DNA of 64,000 nt from Dolomedes plantarius (Eukaryota; Arthropoda; Arachnida; Araneae; Dolomedidae): positions 26,256,583-26,320,582 of the forward strand of contig OU015501.1 of assembly GCA_907164885.2 (NCBI GenBank), given 5' to 3'. The position numbers were made by a program, and so were the translations under genes. Shown here one piece after another: positions 13,121-24,222 of this stretch. The notes under the pieces were generated by a model. The model was not told the origin of the DNA, did no database searches, and saw only the letters and a program-made list of their open reading frames with translations. Numbering within the stretch: the stretch's first letter is position 1; every line of letters begins with the position of its first letter.

Positions 13121-13330
13121 TACACAACCATATGAATACTTCGAGAGAATTAAAATTATTTTTTATTATAATTTAAATGTAAGAAAGCTAACATAGATAA
13201 TGGTAAAATTTTGTATAATATGTAGTCCTTTTAAGATTTCACTTTTATGTTTATGAAAGTCTTTTTATGAACTAACTTTTTTGGATTGCAGTTTCGTCCC
13301 AATAATGCCCATTTCTTTTCAGTTTCAGAT

Positions 13331-13636
13331 ATGCAGTCAATTATACGAGTATCAGTTATTATATCCCTTCTACTGGTTAAAAAATTAGCATCTGCAATCG
13401 AATCAACAAACTTCGCAGAGGAATCGTCATTATGCGCCGAAAGTAGTATCACTGACGTTAATAACTTAGGATTCAAAATCCTTAATAATTTAGTGACACA
13501 ACAAGGAAATATTTTTCTGTCTCCTATTGGAATAGCTTACAGCCTTGGCATATTGTATGCGGCAGCTTCAAATGAAACGGCGAACCAAATTGGAAAAGTC
13601 CTTGTGCGAGACGAAGCAAAAGTTACGCCATCGAAG
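13331..13636 (+). CDS. secreted serpin, coding exon 1 (residues 1-102)
   Basis: This is the first coding exon of a serine protease inhibitor (serpin) likely secreted to haemolymph. The chosen ATG follows two possible acceptor sites (TTCTTTTCAG ending 13322, CAG ending 13328), so an upstream untranslated exon probably exists. An upstream in-frame GTG/ATG region would extend it into the polypyrimidine tract and is unlikely. Residues 1-22 form a signal peptide (hydrophobic VSVIISLLLV, likely cut after ASA). The core then starts with helix A and the family signature GNIFLSPIGIAYSLGILYAAA, an equivalent of the usual N-x-F-x-SP-x-S motif, with I-G-I where S-I is typical. The exon ends in phase 0 at donor GTAAGT (13637). 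Confidence 0.88.
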
Positions 13637-14020
13637 GTAAGTACATTTTTGTAAAACTTCTTAAAAAGAAAATAGTTTGGTCGAATATTCGAGAGCAAAA
13701 ATAAGTCTTAATTGTAAAACTAGCACAATTCTAATTAGTACACTATATACAATTTTCGAAACTGCATCACTTGTAGTATGTACCAAATTGGAGTAGTAGG
13801 GGAACATCTGCATTAAATAGTCACAATCATGTACAAGGAACGACATGAAAATGAAAATTTTTAAGGAGTTACATCTTTGACCTTAAGAAAAGGATGCTTC
13901 TTCCTTTGTGCTTTAGGGATGAATAATAATAATAAATGTATACAAATAGAGAGAAGCTTTGTCCGCAAAAGTTTTCAGTCGTGGCATAAATACTGGGTTA
14001 AGTACTTTTAGTTTATACTA

Positions 14021-15544
14021 CACTGGTGTAAGAAATTAAGAGAATTTGCACACTTGGTCGATTATCTCTAGAACCACAGTACCGATTTTAATGAAATTTG
14101 ATATGTACATACATTGACACAATACAAAACAAATAACCATTCAATAATTGTAATACACACGCATGATCGTGCGTAACACTTGTTGGAGTCGGAAGGTATG
14201 AAACAGCGGTTGCAGAATAAACAAAAAAATGGGTTAATAGAGGGTGTTATTTTGCAGCAATCGGTTAATTTCAAATTGTAACAATAAAAATGAGTAACCA
14301 CCAACGTTTAGATGATGGAATGAGGTGGCGAATTGTGGGGAGGCTAGAAGGAGGCCAATCTCAAGTCCAAATCTGTAGAGAGTTCAATTTAACGCCCAGC
14401 GTCGTGTGTAACTTATGGAGACAGTTCCAGGATACCGGATCCATCGAGAGAAAGCCTGGGCAAGGTCGTCCAAGAGCCACGACGGCCAGAGAAGATCGTC
14501 ATTTGTCGATTATAGCGAGGCGTAACAGGAGTGCTACAGCTTCTCAGCTCTCTCGTGACTTGTATGCAGCCACAGGAACCCGTGTATCAAGGGTGACTGT
14601 TTCCAAAAGACTTAAGGAGAGAGGGTTGTTTGCAAGAAGACCTGCTGTTTGCGTTCCGCTCACTTCTACGAACAGGAGAATCTGTTTATCATGGTGTAGA
14701 GAGCATAGAGATTGGAGTATGGATCAATGGGCGACCGTTCTCTTCACTGATGAGTTCCGGTTCAGCCTAAACACCGATTCTCGCCGTACGTTCATATGGA
14801 GAGAACCAGGGACCCGCTACCTACCCTCCAATGTCCACGAAATCAACCATTATGGCGGAGAAGGTTTAATGGTCTGGGAAGGCATCATGTTGGATGGCCG
14901 CACACCTCTCCATGTTTTTGAAAGAGGCGCTGTGACTGGTGTGAGGTATAGGGATGAGGTCTTGGAGCCCTATGTTCGCCTTTTCAGGGGTGCAGTTGGC
15001 TATGAGTTCATTTTAATGGATGATAACGTGAGGCCAAGTAGAGCTCTTCTGGTCGACGAATTTCTAGAGAGTGAGGATATTCGCCGGATGGATTGGCCAG
15101 CCAGATCTCCAGAACTTAACCCTATAGAGAATGTCTGGGACGCTCTGGGGAGAGCAATTGCAACTCGCAAACGCCCTCCGAGAGCCATCCAGGGAATGAA
15201 AACAGCGTTGGTGAACGAGTGGGACCAATTGCCCCAGGAAATGAGAAACTGCCTTATTTCAAGTATGAAATCACGCTGCGAGACCTGTATATCTGTAAGA
15301 GGGGACTATACCCCCTATTAACCCATCTATTAACCCTTTTTTTGTTTATTCTGCAACCGCTGTTTCATACCTTCCGACTCCAACGAGTGTTCGCACGATC
15401 ATGCATGTGTATTACAATTATTGAATGGTTATTTGTTTTGTATTGAATCAATGTATGTACATATCAAATTTCATTAAAATCGGTACAGTAGTTCTATAGA
15501 TAATCGACCAAGTCTGCAAATTCTCTTAATTTCTTACACCAGTG
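14021..15544 (+). mobile_element. complete Tc1-like DNA transposon with long TIRs
   Basis: The element is flanked by TA on both sides (14019-14020, 15545-15546) and starts CACTGGTGTAAG and ends CTTACACCAGTG. The terminal inverted repeats extend roughly 225 bp inward (about 14021-14246 against 15320-15544) with only scattered differences by eye, far longer than the classic ~30-50 bp Tc1 ends. One open transposase gene lies between them. TSD, matching ends and an unbroken gene indicate a fairly recent insertion, in the same orientation as the host serpin gene. Confidence 0.92.
14290..15321 (+). CDS. Tc1-family transposase (DD34E), apparently intact
   Basis: This is a 343-residue cut-and-paste transposase, the usual Tc1 length. 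Residues ~5-110 form the paired-like bipartite helix-turn-helix DNA-binding region, which includes a GRPR-type hook (GQGRPRA near residue 58). The catalytic triad is intact: D154 in FTDEFRF, D245 in LMDDNVRPS and E280 in SPELNPIENVW, with 34 residues between the last two. Departures from consensus are MDDNVRPS instead of the usual QQDNARPH, and VWEGI in place of VWGGI. The ATG follows AATAAAA shortly inside the left TIR boundary. No frameshift or stop was seen. Activity cannot be judged from sequence alone. Confidence 0.92.
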   Translation: MSNHQRLDDGMRWRIVGRLEGGQSQVQICREFNLTPSVVCNLWRQFQDTGSIERKPGQGRPRATTAREDRHLSIIARRNRSATASQLSRDLYAATGTRVSRVTVSKRLKERGLFARRPAVCVPLTSTNRRICLSWCREHRDWSMDQWATVLFTDEFRFSLNTDSRRTFIWREPGTRYLPSNVHEINHYGGEGLMVWEGIMLDGRTPLHVFERGAVTGVRYRDEVLEPYVRLFRGAVGYEFILMDDNVRPSRALLVDEFLESEDIRRMDWPARSPELNPIENVWDALGRAIATRKRPPRAIQGMKTALVNEWDQLPQEMRNCLISSMKSRCETCISVRGDYTPY

Positions 15545-16602
15545 TAAAAATTAAAGTATTCATATGATTAGATAGTTTAATAAAAAATAACGATTAAATC
15601 TTCATATAACGATCTAGTACCCACCAGGAGGTTAGCGGAAAGACAAATATGCGCAATGTAGAGAGTGACCGTCAAAATAACTATCGGTTGACTGCGGTAT
15701 TCGAACCTCTTTATCTCACCACTGCAATAGTGCGGTGAAGCCATTGACCTCACCACAAGAACACCCTGACAGTGATGCCATCTGTTACAGTGAATACAGT
15801 TCCTCATACCGTGTAGAAGATTCTATTATTTCCGCCTGACGGAGAATATATAATCTACTCATTCATGAAGTATTCAGCTATTCTCTTAAACATTTGTCTA
15901 ATGTATTAGATGTATAGCTTCTTATGAACGACAACACGATGTGATGTCAGTACATGACAACAATTCATGCAAACATGAACAATAAAAAAGACAACGTAAT
16001 ACAGGAAAAAATAGAACTATGACCTAGTACATCGGATCAACTGATGATCACAGTGTTGGTGACCCATTTTAGAGAATTGTGAATACTTTATGTGAATACT
16101 TTAGCTTCCTCACTGTTTCTTTGAATAAGATGTTATCGGTTGCTGTATTATTCATATAATAAAGAATGAAACAATGGGAAGGAGTTTTTTTCTTTATTTA
16201 GACTTAGCGATAAAGCAAATGCAATGGGATTTCTTAAAATTTCTTTGTGTGTATGCATGATTTTCATTTCACCGAAATTGATCCGATACTACACTGTCTA
16301 ATTTTATCTAATCAATATCTAGCTCTCTAAAATTGGATATTAAGGATATTTCGATGACACGCTGTCAAATTTTTATTAACATTGTATTTATCTTGTAAAC
16401 TAGATTAGACTAGATACTTACACTCTTAATTTTCTTTCACTTTCGCTTGCCTTATCAGATAGCTTCCCACAAGCTTCAAGCCCCATAAAATCCGTATTCC
16501 TGAAATATCAGGTATGCTGTGTTTTATGGCATCTGGATCTTGAAAATCTGGCATCCTTGAATAGAATTACGTGATTTAACCATCCACTTGTAAAAAAATA
16601 TA

Positions 16603-16650
16603 ATAATAATAATAATAATAATAGTAATAATAATAATAAATAAATAAATT
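16603..16650. repeat. AAT-type microsatellite
   Basis: Mostly perfect (AAT)n with one AGT interruption, followed by AAATA units. It lies inside serpin intron 1. Confidence 0.9.
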
Positions 16651-17416
16651 TGGAAGTCTTCATTTTGCGATATTTAAACTTAATATAGAGCCCTACGGAA
16701 TAAAATCAGAATTTCTTAAGCAATTGTTATCTGAAGAAAGTTAATCAGGAATCTCGAAGAGCTTTTAAATTTTTTTCTAAAATAGATTGCTTAAGATTCG
16801 CTTTTTGGAGGTCTATTTGTTTTACTACCCTTGGATTTAGTTTGTTTTGACGAATAAACATAGCTAAAAATTAATATAAGTTTGATATCATTTTCCACTA
16901 TTATTGTGAACACAAAGCTTTGAAGTTTTAAACAGGAATACGAAGCATTTCAATCAGTAAAAGCTAGGAAATAGTATATGGATATTTTGTCCGTTGCACA
17001 ACAAACCCATTTGTGAATGAATAAGAATGTGTTTGATACAAGAGCAAATTATTTTGCTGTGATTACGAAATAATTATATAAATGTTAGCATTTTCTCCAT
17101 TATTTGTAAGAGCAACGCCTTTTTATAACTGAGATTTTATTCCAAGAAAATGTTTTAGGATTGTCTGCAACAGGTTTTATATATTTTTTACTATAAATTT
17201 TCTCATCTGTATGTATGCCGTATTCAGTATGAATAAAATTAAATTTATTGTTTAAATCAAATTTTATTATTAATTATTTTATTATTAATTGTTTATTATT
17301 AATTGTTTAAATCAAATTTATAAAACAGTTTTGTAAACCATAATAAAAAACAAATCACTTGTAAAAGTGTTTAGTTTACTCGTTTGCAGTTTCAAGCATA
17401 ATTTTTTATTTTTTAG

Positions 17417-17896
17417 GTGGAGGAAGAATTAAACCAATTTGTAGGAACCTTAAGAAACGCTGAGACAAATTTTTCAGTAATAAATGAAATTTATTTTGAA
17501 GACTGTAATTTCATCAACGAAGAATATGTAAATGCTCTCAAAGATAGTCACGTAGATGAAGTTAGAGTAGTGAATAGTTCAGACACTGTGACTGCAGGCA
17601 TCGATGTTCTGAACAGCACAGAAAGTAACAGCACAGAAAGTAACAGTACAGGAAGTGACAGCACGGAAAGCACATTCTCCGACAAAATAGAGAAGCCTAA
17701 TGTGAAGGTAGTGAATATATTTGCTTTTAACAATACTTGGAAGGTCCAGTTTTTGGCGGAAAGAACCGAGCGGGATTACTTTTACTCAGGTAGAAGGGAA
17801 ACAACCGAAGTGTGGATGATGACCATTGAGGCTGAAACATTCAAGTTTTACGAAGATTTGGAGATGCGCTATAAATTTTTAGAGCTGCCATATGAG
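17417..17896 (+). CDS. serpin coding exon 2 (residues 103-262), with Asn/Ser/Thr/Glu repeat
   Basis: This exon runs from acceptor TTTTTTAG to donor GTAAGA in phase 0 at both ends, 160 codons. Its start continues the serpin core (ELNQFVGTLRNAE, then INEIYFEDC as strand 2A). Its end carries WMMTIEAETFKFYED and KFLELPYE, the usual lead-in to strand 3B. Between them residues 168-187 are four 5-residue units (NSTES, NSTES, NSTGS, DSTES) with several N-glycosylation sequons. They occupy the place of helix F (normally a WVxxxTxGKI-type motif). The conserved NAIYFKGxW strand is also altered to NIFAFNNTW. The total length of this stretch is close to normal, so it is a replacement more than an insertion. 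Confidence 0.88.
17612..17671 (+). repeat. 4 x 15 bp in-frame tandem repeat inside the serpin gene
   Basis: Four consecutive 15-bp units start at 17612, 17627, 17642 and 17657. The first two are identical (AACAGCACAGAAAGT); the third and fourth differ at two and three positions. The period is a multiple of three, so copy-number change would keep the frame. Confidence 0.95.
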
Positions 17897-17977
17897 GTAA
17901 GAGTTTTTAATGCTCAGAAATTGTAAAAGAATATAAAAACTCGCAGGTAGCTGTATATGCAGCAGTTTACAATACGT

Positions 17978-18262
17978 TGCTGTTTCTAATGCCCCCTGGC
18001 TGGAAGTTCCAGTCCAGGTCCATATAGGTTTCGGGTTGAGGTGTGCAGCTCCGGTTTATATAGCACCACATGGGTCGGAGTCCGTCTTAGCTAGTTGCCA
18101 CCTCAATTTTGACCGAGCATCTCCAGGGGTGACATCTGGATAATCGTACCCTCTCCCCCCTCTCTGACCTCATAGAGGGACTTTCTGGTCTACGGATTTA
18201 ACGTGACCATATCCGACCTAGACACGGAAATATTTAATGTATATAGTAATTAGCTCACTTCT
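17978..18262 (-). mobile_element. SINE (family A), copy 2
   Basis: The SINE A body is complete: CCCCTGGCTGGAAGTTCCAG, GGGTCGGAGTCCG, TTAGCTAGTTGCCACCTCAA, CATAGAGGGACTTTC, then CGACCTAGACACGGAAATAT. The tRNA-like head does not follow directly, because the sequence past 18243 differs. A detached head in the same orientation lies at 18728-18806. Confidence 0.8.
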
Positions 18263-18727
18263 ACCCAGACTTGGGTGTATATAATTTGAAGTGGCACTCT
18301 AAATGAATTTGATACAAACACAATTTATACATGAAACAATGTTTATTGAATATTCTTGCACATGTAGGCTTTGCTTTTAACAACAAGATTCATACGTACT
18401 ACTTGTACAGATATATAAATACAGCTTTCAAGAACAATATATTTTTCAATACTCACGAACAGTAAGTCAACCAGCAATTCTGCCACGTAAACTTTGGGCC
18501 CCCTAAGCACTAGCGCAGGATAGCACTGGAGCTGCATACCCTCGTAGCTCCCTCTCGCTTATCTATCAACTTTAATAACACGTCCTTCTTCAACCTTTCT
18601 ATTAATCAAGCTGCATGGTATTTATACTAAGCGCGTATGCCGAAATTAGCATATCTGAAGCAGCTTCTTTAATTCATTCACTCAAAAGTTCGATTCTTGT
18701 GAATCGAATCTTGTGTATACCTTACAA

Positions 18728-18806
18728 ATGGCGCACGTCGGGATTCGATCCGAGCATACTCAGGACCGAATGCCAGCCCGCTACCACAAGGCTACCTCGA
18801 GCCCCC
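18728..18806 (-). mobile_element. SINE (family A) tRNA-like head, detached
   Basis: On the minus strand it reads as a tRNA-like promoter: an A-box-like GTAGCCTTGTGGTAGCGGGC, then a B box in GGATCGAATCCCGACG. It matches the head of the full copy at 41662-41735. The flank beyond the head (18812 onward) also matches the flank of the 41.66 kb copy, so the two loci share more than the SINE itself. Confidence 0.75.
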
Positions 18807-18825
18807 AAAATACTTAAAATATGTA

Positions 18826-18998
18826 GAGTGGAATCTCGATCGATCGTTTTTCAAGGGACCGATTGAAATGAACGATAAATGTGGGAAAACGATAGATGCG
18901 GAAACATAACAAAGCAATATGATCGTTGGGACTGGATAAAATGAACGACACAAACGGAAAAACGATGGATCCGAAAACGATCGATCGAGATTCCACTG
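18826..18998. mobile_element. 173-bp pogo/Tigger-type MITE
   Basis: TA dinucleotides flank it (18824-18825, 18999-19000). The ends are inverted: GAGTGGAATCTCGATCGATC on the left and, read from the right, CAGTGGAATCTCGATCGATC. CAGTG..ACCTCG-like ends at TA are typical of pogo/Tigger/jerky-type elements. It has no coding capacity. Two internal stretches rich in ACGATAxATG resemble each other. A related locus at about 41617-41660 has exactly the flanking sequence without the insert, which fixes the boundaries. Confidence 0.85.
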
Positions 18999-19000
18999 TA

Positions 19001-19545
19001 TACAAATTTCGATCCGGTGGAGCATTATCTTTAATTTAGTGCCTGATTTTTAAGGAATTTGATTAATTTAAGACCTAAATCTGAATTTAAGATAAAAATT
19101 CCGTTATAAACACCCCAAAATTTGGGATTACAGCATTTATTTAATAATATTCAGGCTTAAAACAGGTTTTGCGTTTGTTTATTCTGCTGGGAGTCTCTAT
19201 CTTTAATAAAAAACTTTAAATTTTAATTTGGAGAAGAGAAATTTCAGAAATTATTCTTAATTTAGCAGCTTAACCTACGAATGCAACACATAGCCCTCTT
19301 GCGTCAAACGGAAACCTTTTCAATGGAAGAGATTGGAATGGTGTATGAATAATGGGGCAGGAATTCGAATCGAAAATGGGACAATGTAAATATTTAATAT
19401 AGATACAGGTCAACAAAGGTGGGATTTCTTAGAGCAAAGAAAATAAACGAAAAAACAATAAACATTGCACACTGGTAGAATAATAAAATAGTAACTACGA
19501 GGGATAGAACTTTAATAGTGGCAACACTGTTGTAGAGCCCACGAT
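19001..19545. repeat. dispersed repeat, copy 1 (inverted relative at 36745-37210)
   Basis: About 500 bp beginning near CAAATTTCGATCCGGTGGAG, through CGTTATAAACACCCC, CAGGTTTTGCGTTTGTTTAT, GGAAACCTTTTCAATGGAAG to CTACGAGGGATAGAACTTTA. It is matched on the opposite strand at 36745-37210. Its first ~70 bp is also matched at 41555-41640. No coding capacity is seen. Confidence 0.75.
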
Positions 19546-21205
19546 GTTCGTGAAACTTCAACTGTTAAAATAATACAAACTCTAGTGGTCAGCATATAAG
19601 AGTTTAAGTTATCATTAAAGTTTTAAAAACCATGAAGATGTATTGAATAATTCAATCAGACAAATTTAAAGAGCTAAAATTTCGCTCCTTATCACGTAAT
19701 TTTTCAGTACAGTCATATATGGTCAAGAGATTATCAAGTCGAACTGAAAGGTACTTTTTAGATCTATTGTGTGTTCTTATGCTTTAAAATGGAATGATTA
19801 TTCCTGTATGGGACGTTTATATAATAGTCTTTATTTAAAAGCCTAGATATGTATGCGAATATATATTGATTCCCCTGTGATGAGTAGTTAGAAAAAACTG
19901 GGGGGCTCATCATACAAATACAAAATCAGGGGGACTCATCATACAAAATGGTCATATCATATACATACAAAAAGTCCTAAGAACCTCACTTATGGTTAGT
20001 GGGATATTTATGACCAATCAGTCAAACATAAATTGCACTAAAAAAGGGAAAAATATATTATTTTATATGAGATGTCTCTCTTTGAGGAAAATATATTCTC
20101 AAAGTAAGTACGGCTGATTTATGTGACAAGGTAAGAAACCTAAAGATTAAATAATGAAATAAGAATAGCACACGTGCATGTCATGGTGCAGGAGTCGAGA
20201 AATCAAGCCCTTGACCCGAGTTTTCGTAGCCTTCCCACTTTAAATTCAATGGGATTAAATTAATTAAGCTCCAATGCAGGATAGCCTAAAAAGCCTTTAA
20301 TTCCTTATCTATGCTTTTTGGAACCTATAAAAATCATTTTCCTGGACCCGGGATTGTTCATGACCTATATCCTGACATTTTTTATAAGATACTCTTGCAG
20401 AAAATGCTTATTAGTATTTCAATATCTTTTTAATGTTGGATTACGTTCTTCCATAACGGTCCTTCGGAAAGCAAAGTTTCAGACGCTAAAACCGTCCGTC
20501 TATCCGTCCTCGCGAGTTATAATTTTGGCAGCATGCCAAACCCAGTCTGTATAGATTCGACAAGCAGTAAATAGTTAAACAGAAAAGTACCAAAATGCGT
20601 TAAAATTTTGACATACATATATGTATATATATACATGCGTACATATATATAGATACATATATACATCACACATACAAAAGAGGTAAGCAACGATAAGTAA
20701 TCCTATGTTAATAACCCGTGGTAGTTTCGTTAGAAGAGACTACCTGGAAATTTATTTTTATTATACTGGAGTAATAAGTAAGAGTGATAAATTTAAACAA
20801 TGCACCGTAAAGTTATAGAGAAAAAATAGCAATTTTTTTTCTCCTGGAAAATTCAAGTATCGAGAACTTAAAAAGTGAACTTGGAAGCAAAAAAGCTATT
20901 TAACATGATTATAAGAATGAGATGAACTGCAGATATTAATACGCTTTTTCTACAAATTAGTTGTGTTATAATACCAATCCATAAATTTGGATCTCAGGAG
21001 AATATTTAAAAAATAGTTTAAAGATCATTTTTTGTTATTCTAGTCAACATACCCCTACGATTTACCAGTATGAAGAATATTTTAAAGAGTACAATAGCAT
21101 TTTATAGCCTTATACAATAAAGCAATCTTCATACCTTTAATACGGGCTGATTATCCCCTGAATTGCGAAAGATGACGGTAGTGCTACAAAATATAACCCG
21201 ACAAT

Positions 21206-22183
21206 TAGGGTTTCTAAATATCCGGATTTTCTCAGTTATTGGATAATCTCAGTTATCGGAACTCAGTTATGGGAACTCAGTTATCGGATAATAATTTTAA
21301 AATTATCCGGTGGATACTGGATAACCCAATAAAAATAAATATTACTGAACTTTATATATATTACTTTTATTGCCTTTTAAATTTTAAATTACAAAATTTT
21401 ATTCATTTTTAAATTTAAATATTAATATTTCAAAAACACTAATGCATTCAGTGATGCACAAGAATACCTAGATCTAATTTTTGTACAGAAATTTCCAGAA
21501 ACGGAAAAGACTATCACCGTATTTCTTGAAGTCGGTTTCGCTGTTCTCAGTGCCTTATACAGCAATTCGAGATTTTGTGCTCTCTTAGAAGTTCTCTAGA
21601 GGATGTTAAATTCCTGCTTTAAAGTGCCGCTATCATTTGATACTCTTACATGTTTAACGTTGGACACGTTTGAAATGTATAAATTAACTTTTTCGTGTAG
21701 TTATTTTTCTGGTTTACCATAGGATGCGAATTCTTCACACAAGATGTCGTCTTCATACTCAGAATACTGTATAATTTCATCAGGGAAAAGTCTCTTCATA
21801 AGAACTGTAACAAAACTTAGAACACATTTTGTTGGAACATTTGTAGGATCACACAAGATATTTCATTAAAGTCGCAATGTTGTCATTTTTTCGCGATCCA
21901 AAAGCTTGTGAAATTGGCGTTTTCAAACTTTTTACGAATTTAATGCAAACATTAGTTTTAATGCACTATGTGGTTTAATAAATTTCGAAAACTGATTTCC
22001 CCAATATTTCACAAATTAAAAAGTAATATATCAAAATTCAAATTTCAACGCCTATTTTATATGGAAAATTAAAAAAAAATTGTAAGCTGCGTATATCCGG
22101 AAAATATTGGACGGATATCGGATGCGGTTAAGAATTCAAAAACCGCGTATAGCGGATACGGTATATCCGTTTTGGAAACCCTA
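21206..22183. mobile_element. hAT-type element, non-autonomous or decayed
   Basis: The ends are TAGGGTTTCTAAATATCCGG and, inverted, TAGGGTTTCCAAAACGGATA. Eight-bp flanks CCGACAAT (21198-21205) and CCGACAAC (22184-22191) agree at 7 of 8 positions, as expected for a hAT target duplication. Short subterminal repeats (CAGTTATCGGA, ATCCGGA) occur at both ends. The ~978 bp interior is AT-rich and no open transposase remains. Confidence 0.82.
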
Positions 22184-23574
22184 CCGACAACCTCATTTTA
22201 ATACAGAAAAATAGTGTAAATACTGAATAACTGGAGTTTTATAACGCAATCTATTAATTTCTGCGTAGCTAAAATGGCAAAAAAAATAGAAATCCACACT
22301 GTTTAAACTGTTCCTTATTGTGATATTTTTCAGTGGAACTGAATAACTCTTTATTTTATCATAAATGATCACTTCTAAATAAAAGTTATAAGGTCTTTTC
22401 AGTATTACTTTTCTTTCAATTTTATTTAAAAATAAAACTATTTAAAAATAATTTGTTGATAGTTATGTATTAATACACTGTCTCGCAACATTTTTAATGC
22501 CCCGATTCCTTTCTGAATAAATATTTTCTAACTACTCCTTTTTTTTTATCAAATCGAATGTTTTCCCGGTAGGTTTCAACCTATTCATAAAGCATCGCAG
22601 TTAGTGGTAGCTGACTATTATATACTTTTGACGTCTTAGTTTTTGAAGCAGCTACACGGTTGTTCTATTTTAATGAATATTAGTTAGTATCGTACATTTT
22701 GTAGCACAATTAATTCATGAATTAATGATTTATGAATCCTCAGATTAGTTAGATTGTAGATGTTAAGAAAAATGGGTGTTATATGATTAAGAATCAGCAT
22801 TTAGCAGGATATCTCATGGTAAATTGATGAAAAATCAAGTCTGCAAATATTCTCTTAAAAAGATGAAAAACAACTAAAAGCCAACGATGGAATTTGAAAT
22901 GACACACTAGGCTATGACAAACCATGACAAACTAGACAATCTTCTTACCCAGGGGATTGACGAATTTGGGTTAAATAGGAAGGTTAAATATATGTAGGCG
23001 CAAAAGAAAAAAAAAGTTTTCTAAATTTTGATTTTATTATCATAAACTGGACAAACATACTTGCCAAAATTTGCCATTAAAAACAAATACAATAATTACA
23101 AGATAAAAAGAACTTTTTATATACCATGTTTATAAATGTTCTGTTGAATCATATAAACTTGACAATTCTATGTATTAATAAATACTTTTTTAAACATTTT
23201 TTCATGAATTATCCCATCAACTTGAAATAAAATGAAGTTAATTGGAAGTTAACTTGCATTTAACTTTTCGTTCCCGTTCCGGCCAATAGATGGCTGCACC
23301 AGTCTACAAAACAAAATTAACTGAAAATAACGGAAAATTAATTTAATTCTGCTTAAAGATGGCTAAAAGTATTTAAAAAAATGCATTGTCATCGTGTTCT
23401 GAGCTATTCTAAAAGCTTCAAATGTCTAGCTAGTCGGGAAGTTAGTTAAAAATCGATTGCAAGATTTTTACTTGACAAACACAAGCACAAACAAACACAC
23501 AAACAAGAAAGTTAATAAAAACATGGTAAAAATAGACTTGATATAAAAGGTGGTTGGAATGTTAGATCGTGAGA

Positions 23575-23770
23575 CTCCGTTTCAGAGCCCAATTCGAGAT
23601 ATGATCAATAGCAGCTTGAACATTTGCATTTGCTGTAGTGGGGAAGAGATTTGAAGACCAGATAGTAATGTCATCCACAAATATCAATCCCTGCACACCA
23701 GCAGGTAGACCACTCAAAACATTACACAAAGCGATGTTGAAAAGTGAGGGACTGAGTACAGATCCCTGTA
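23575..23770 (-). pseudogene. non-LTR reverse transcriptase fragment
   Basis: On the minus strand an uninterrupted frame carries reverse transcriptase blocks: GSVLSPSLFNIALCNVL (the QGSxLSPxLF block), GLPAGVQGLIFVDDITIW (the active-site xxDD block, here FVDD) and AIDHISNWAL. This matches Jockey/R1/I-like LINEs. Only about 65 residues survive, in intron 2 of the serpin, with no element ends recognised. Confidence 0.85.
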
Positions 23771-24222
23771 AAAATATGTTTGCAATCTGACAGTGAGTTG
23801 TTCCTTTATTACACTAGCGATAGATTCCATTTTAATTGCATTCTCATATTTTTAAGAAAGTATTTTGAAAAGAATTATCATATAGTGAAGGGAGAGCAGT
23901 TTTTCAATTGACTCCTTAACCTCAGATCATAATAAAAAGTCTCAAATGGAGTCATTAGTTTCAACAGATGGTCAAATATATGGTAAGCAGAAACGTTTTG
24001 GACTGGTTTGGCCACCGTATATTTTGGTTTGTTTCGACGCGTTACTAATAAATATTTCGGAATCAATATATAATGAAGGAATATTTCTCTCTACCAGTAG
24101 TAATTTTTAATTTACTTATCCCGGAGACTTATGTAGGTTACACATAAAAAACGTTATCTCTCTGTCTCTGTCTCTCTCTAAATATATTTATATATACAAT
24201 ATTTATATTCTTTTGATTTCAG

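Larger units (their letters stand above)
13637..17416 (+). other. serpin intron 1
   Basis: This is a phase-0 intron between GTAAGT (13637) and TTTTTTAG (17416). It hosts an intact Tc1-like element at 14021-15544. The remainder (15550-17400) is AT-rich with an ATT/AAT microsatellite near 16603-16640 and no recognised gene. Confidence 0.8.
17897..24222 (+). other. serpin intron 2
   Basis: This is a phase-0 intron between GTAAGA (17897) and TTGATTTCAG (24222). It is loaded with repeats: SINE A pieces, a pogo-type MITE, a dispersed repeat shared with 36.7 kb, a hAT relic and a LINE fragment. The remaining sequence (19560-21190, 22200-23570, 23780-24200) is AT-rich without recognised genes. It includes TA/TACA-rich simple repeats near 20610-20690 and a TCTCTG tract near 24155. 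Confidence 0.8.

Noticed and set aside
13286..13330. Upstream in-frame extension of the serpin start
   Set aside because: It crosses a pyrimidine-rich acceptor (TTCTTTTCAG), and the ATG at 13331 gives a clean signal peptide.
13231..13476. Minus-strand frame overlapping serpin exon 1
   Set aside because: Antisense shadow of a well-supported exon with signal peptide and splice donor.
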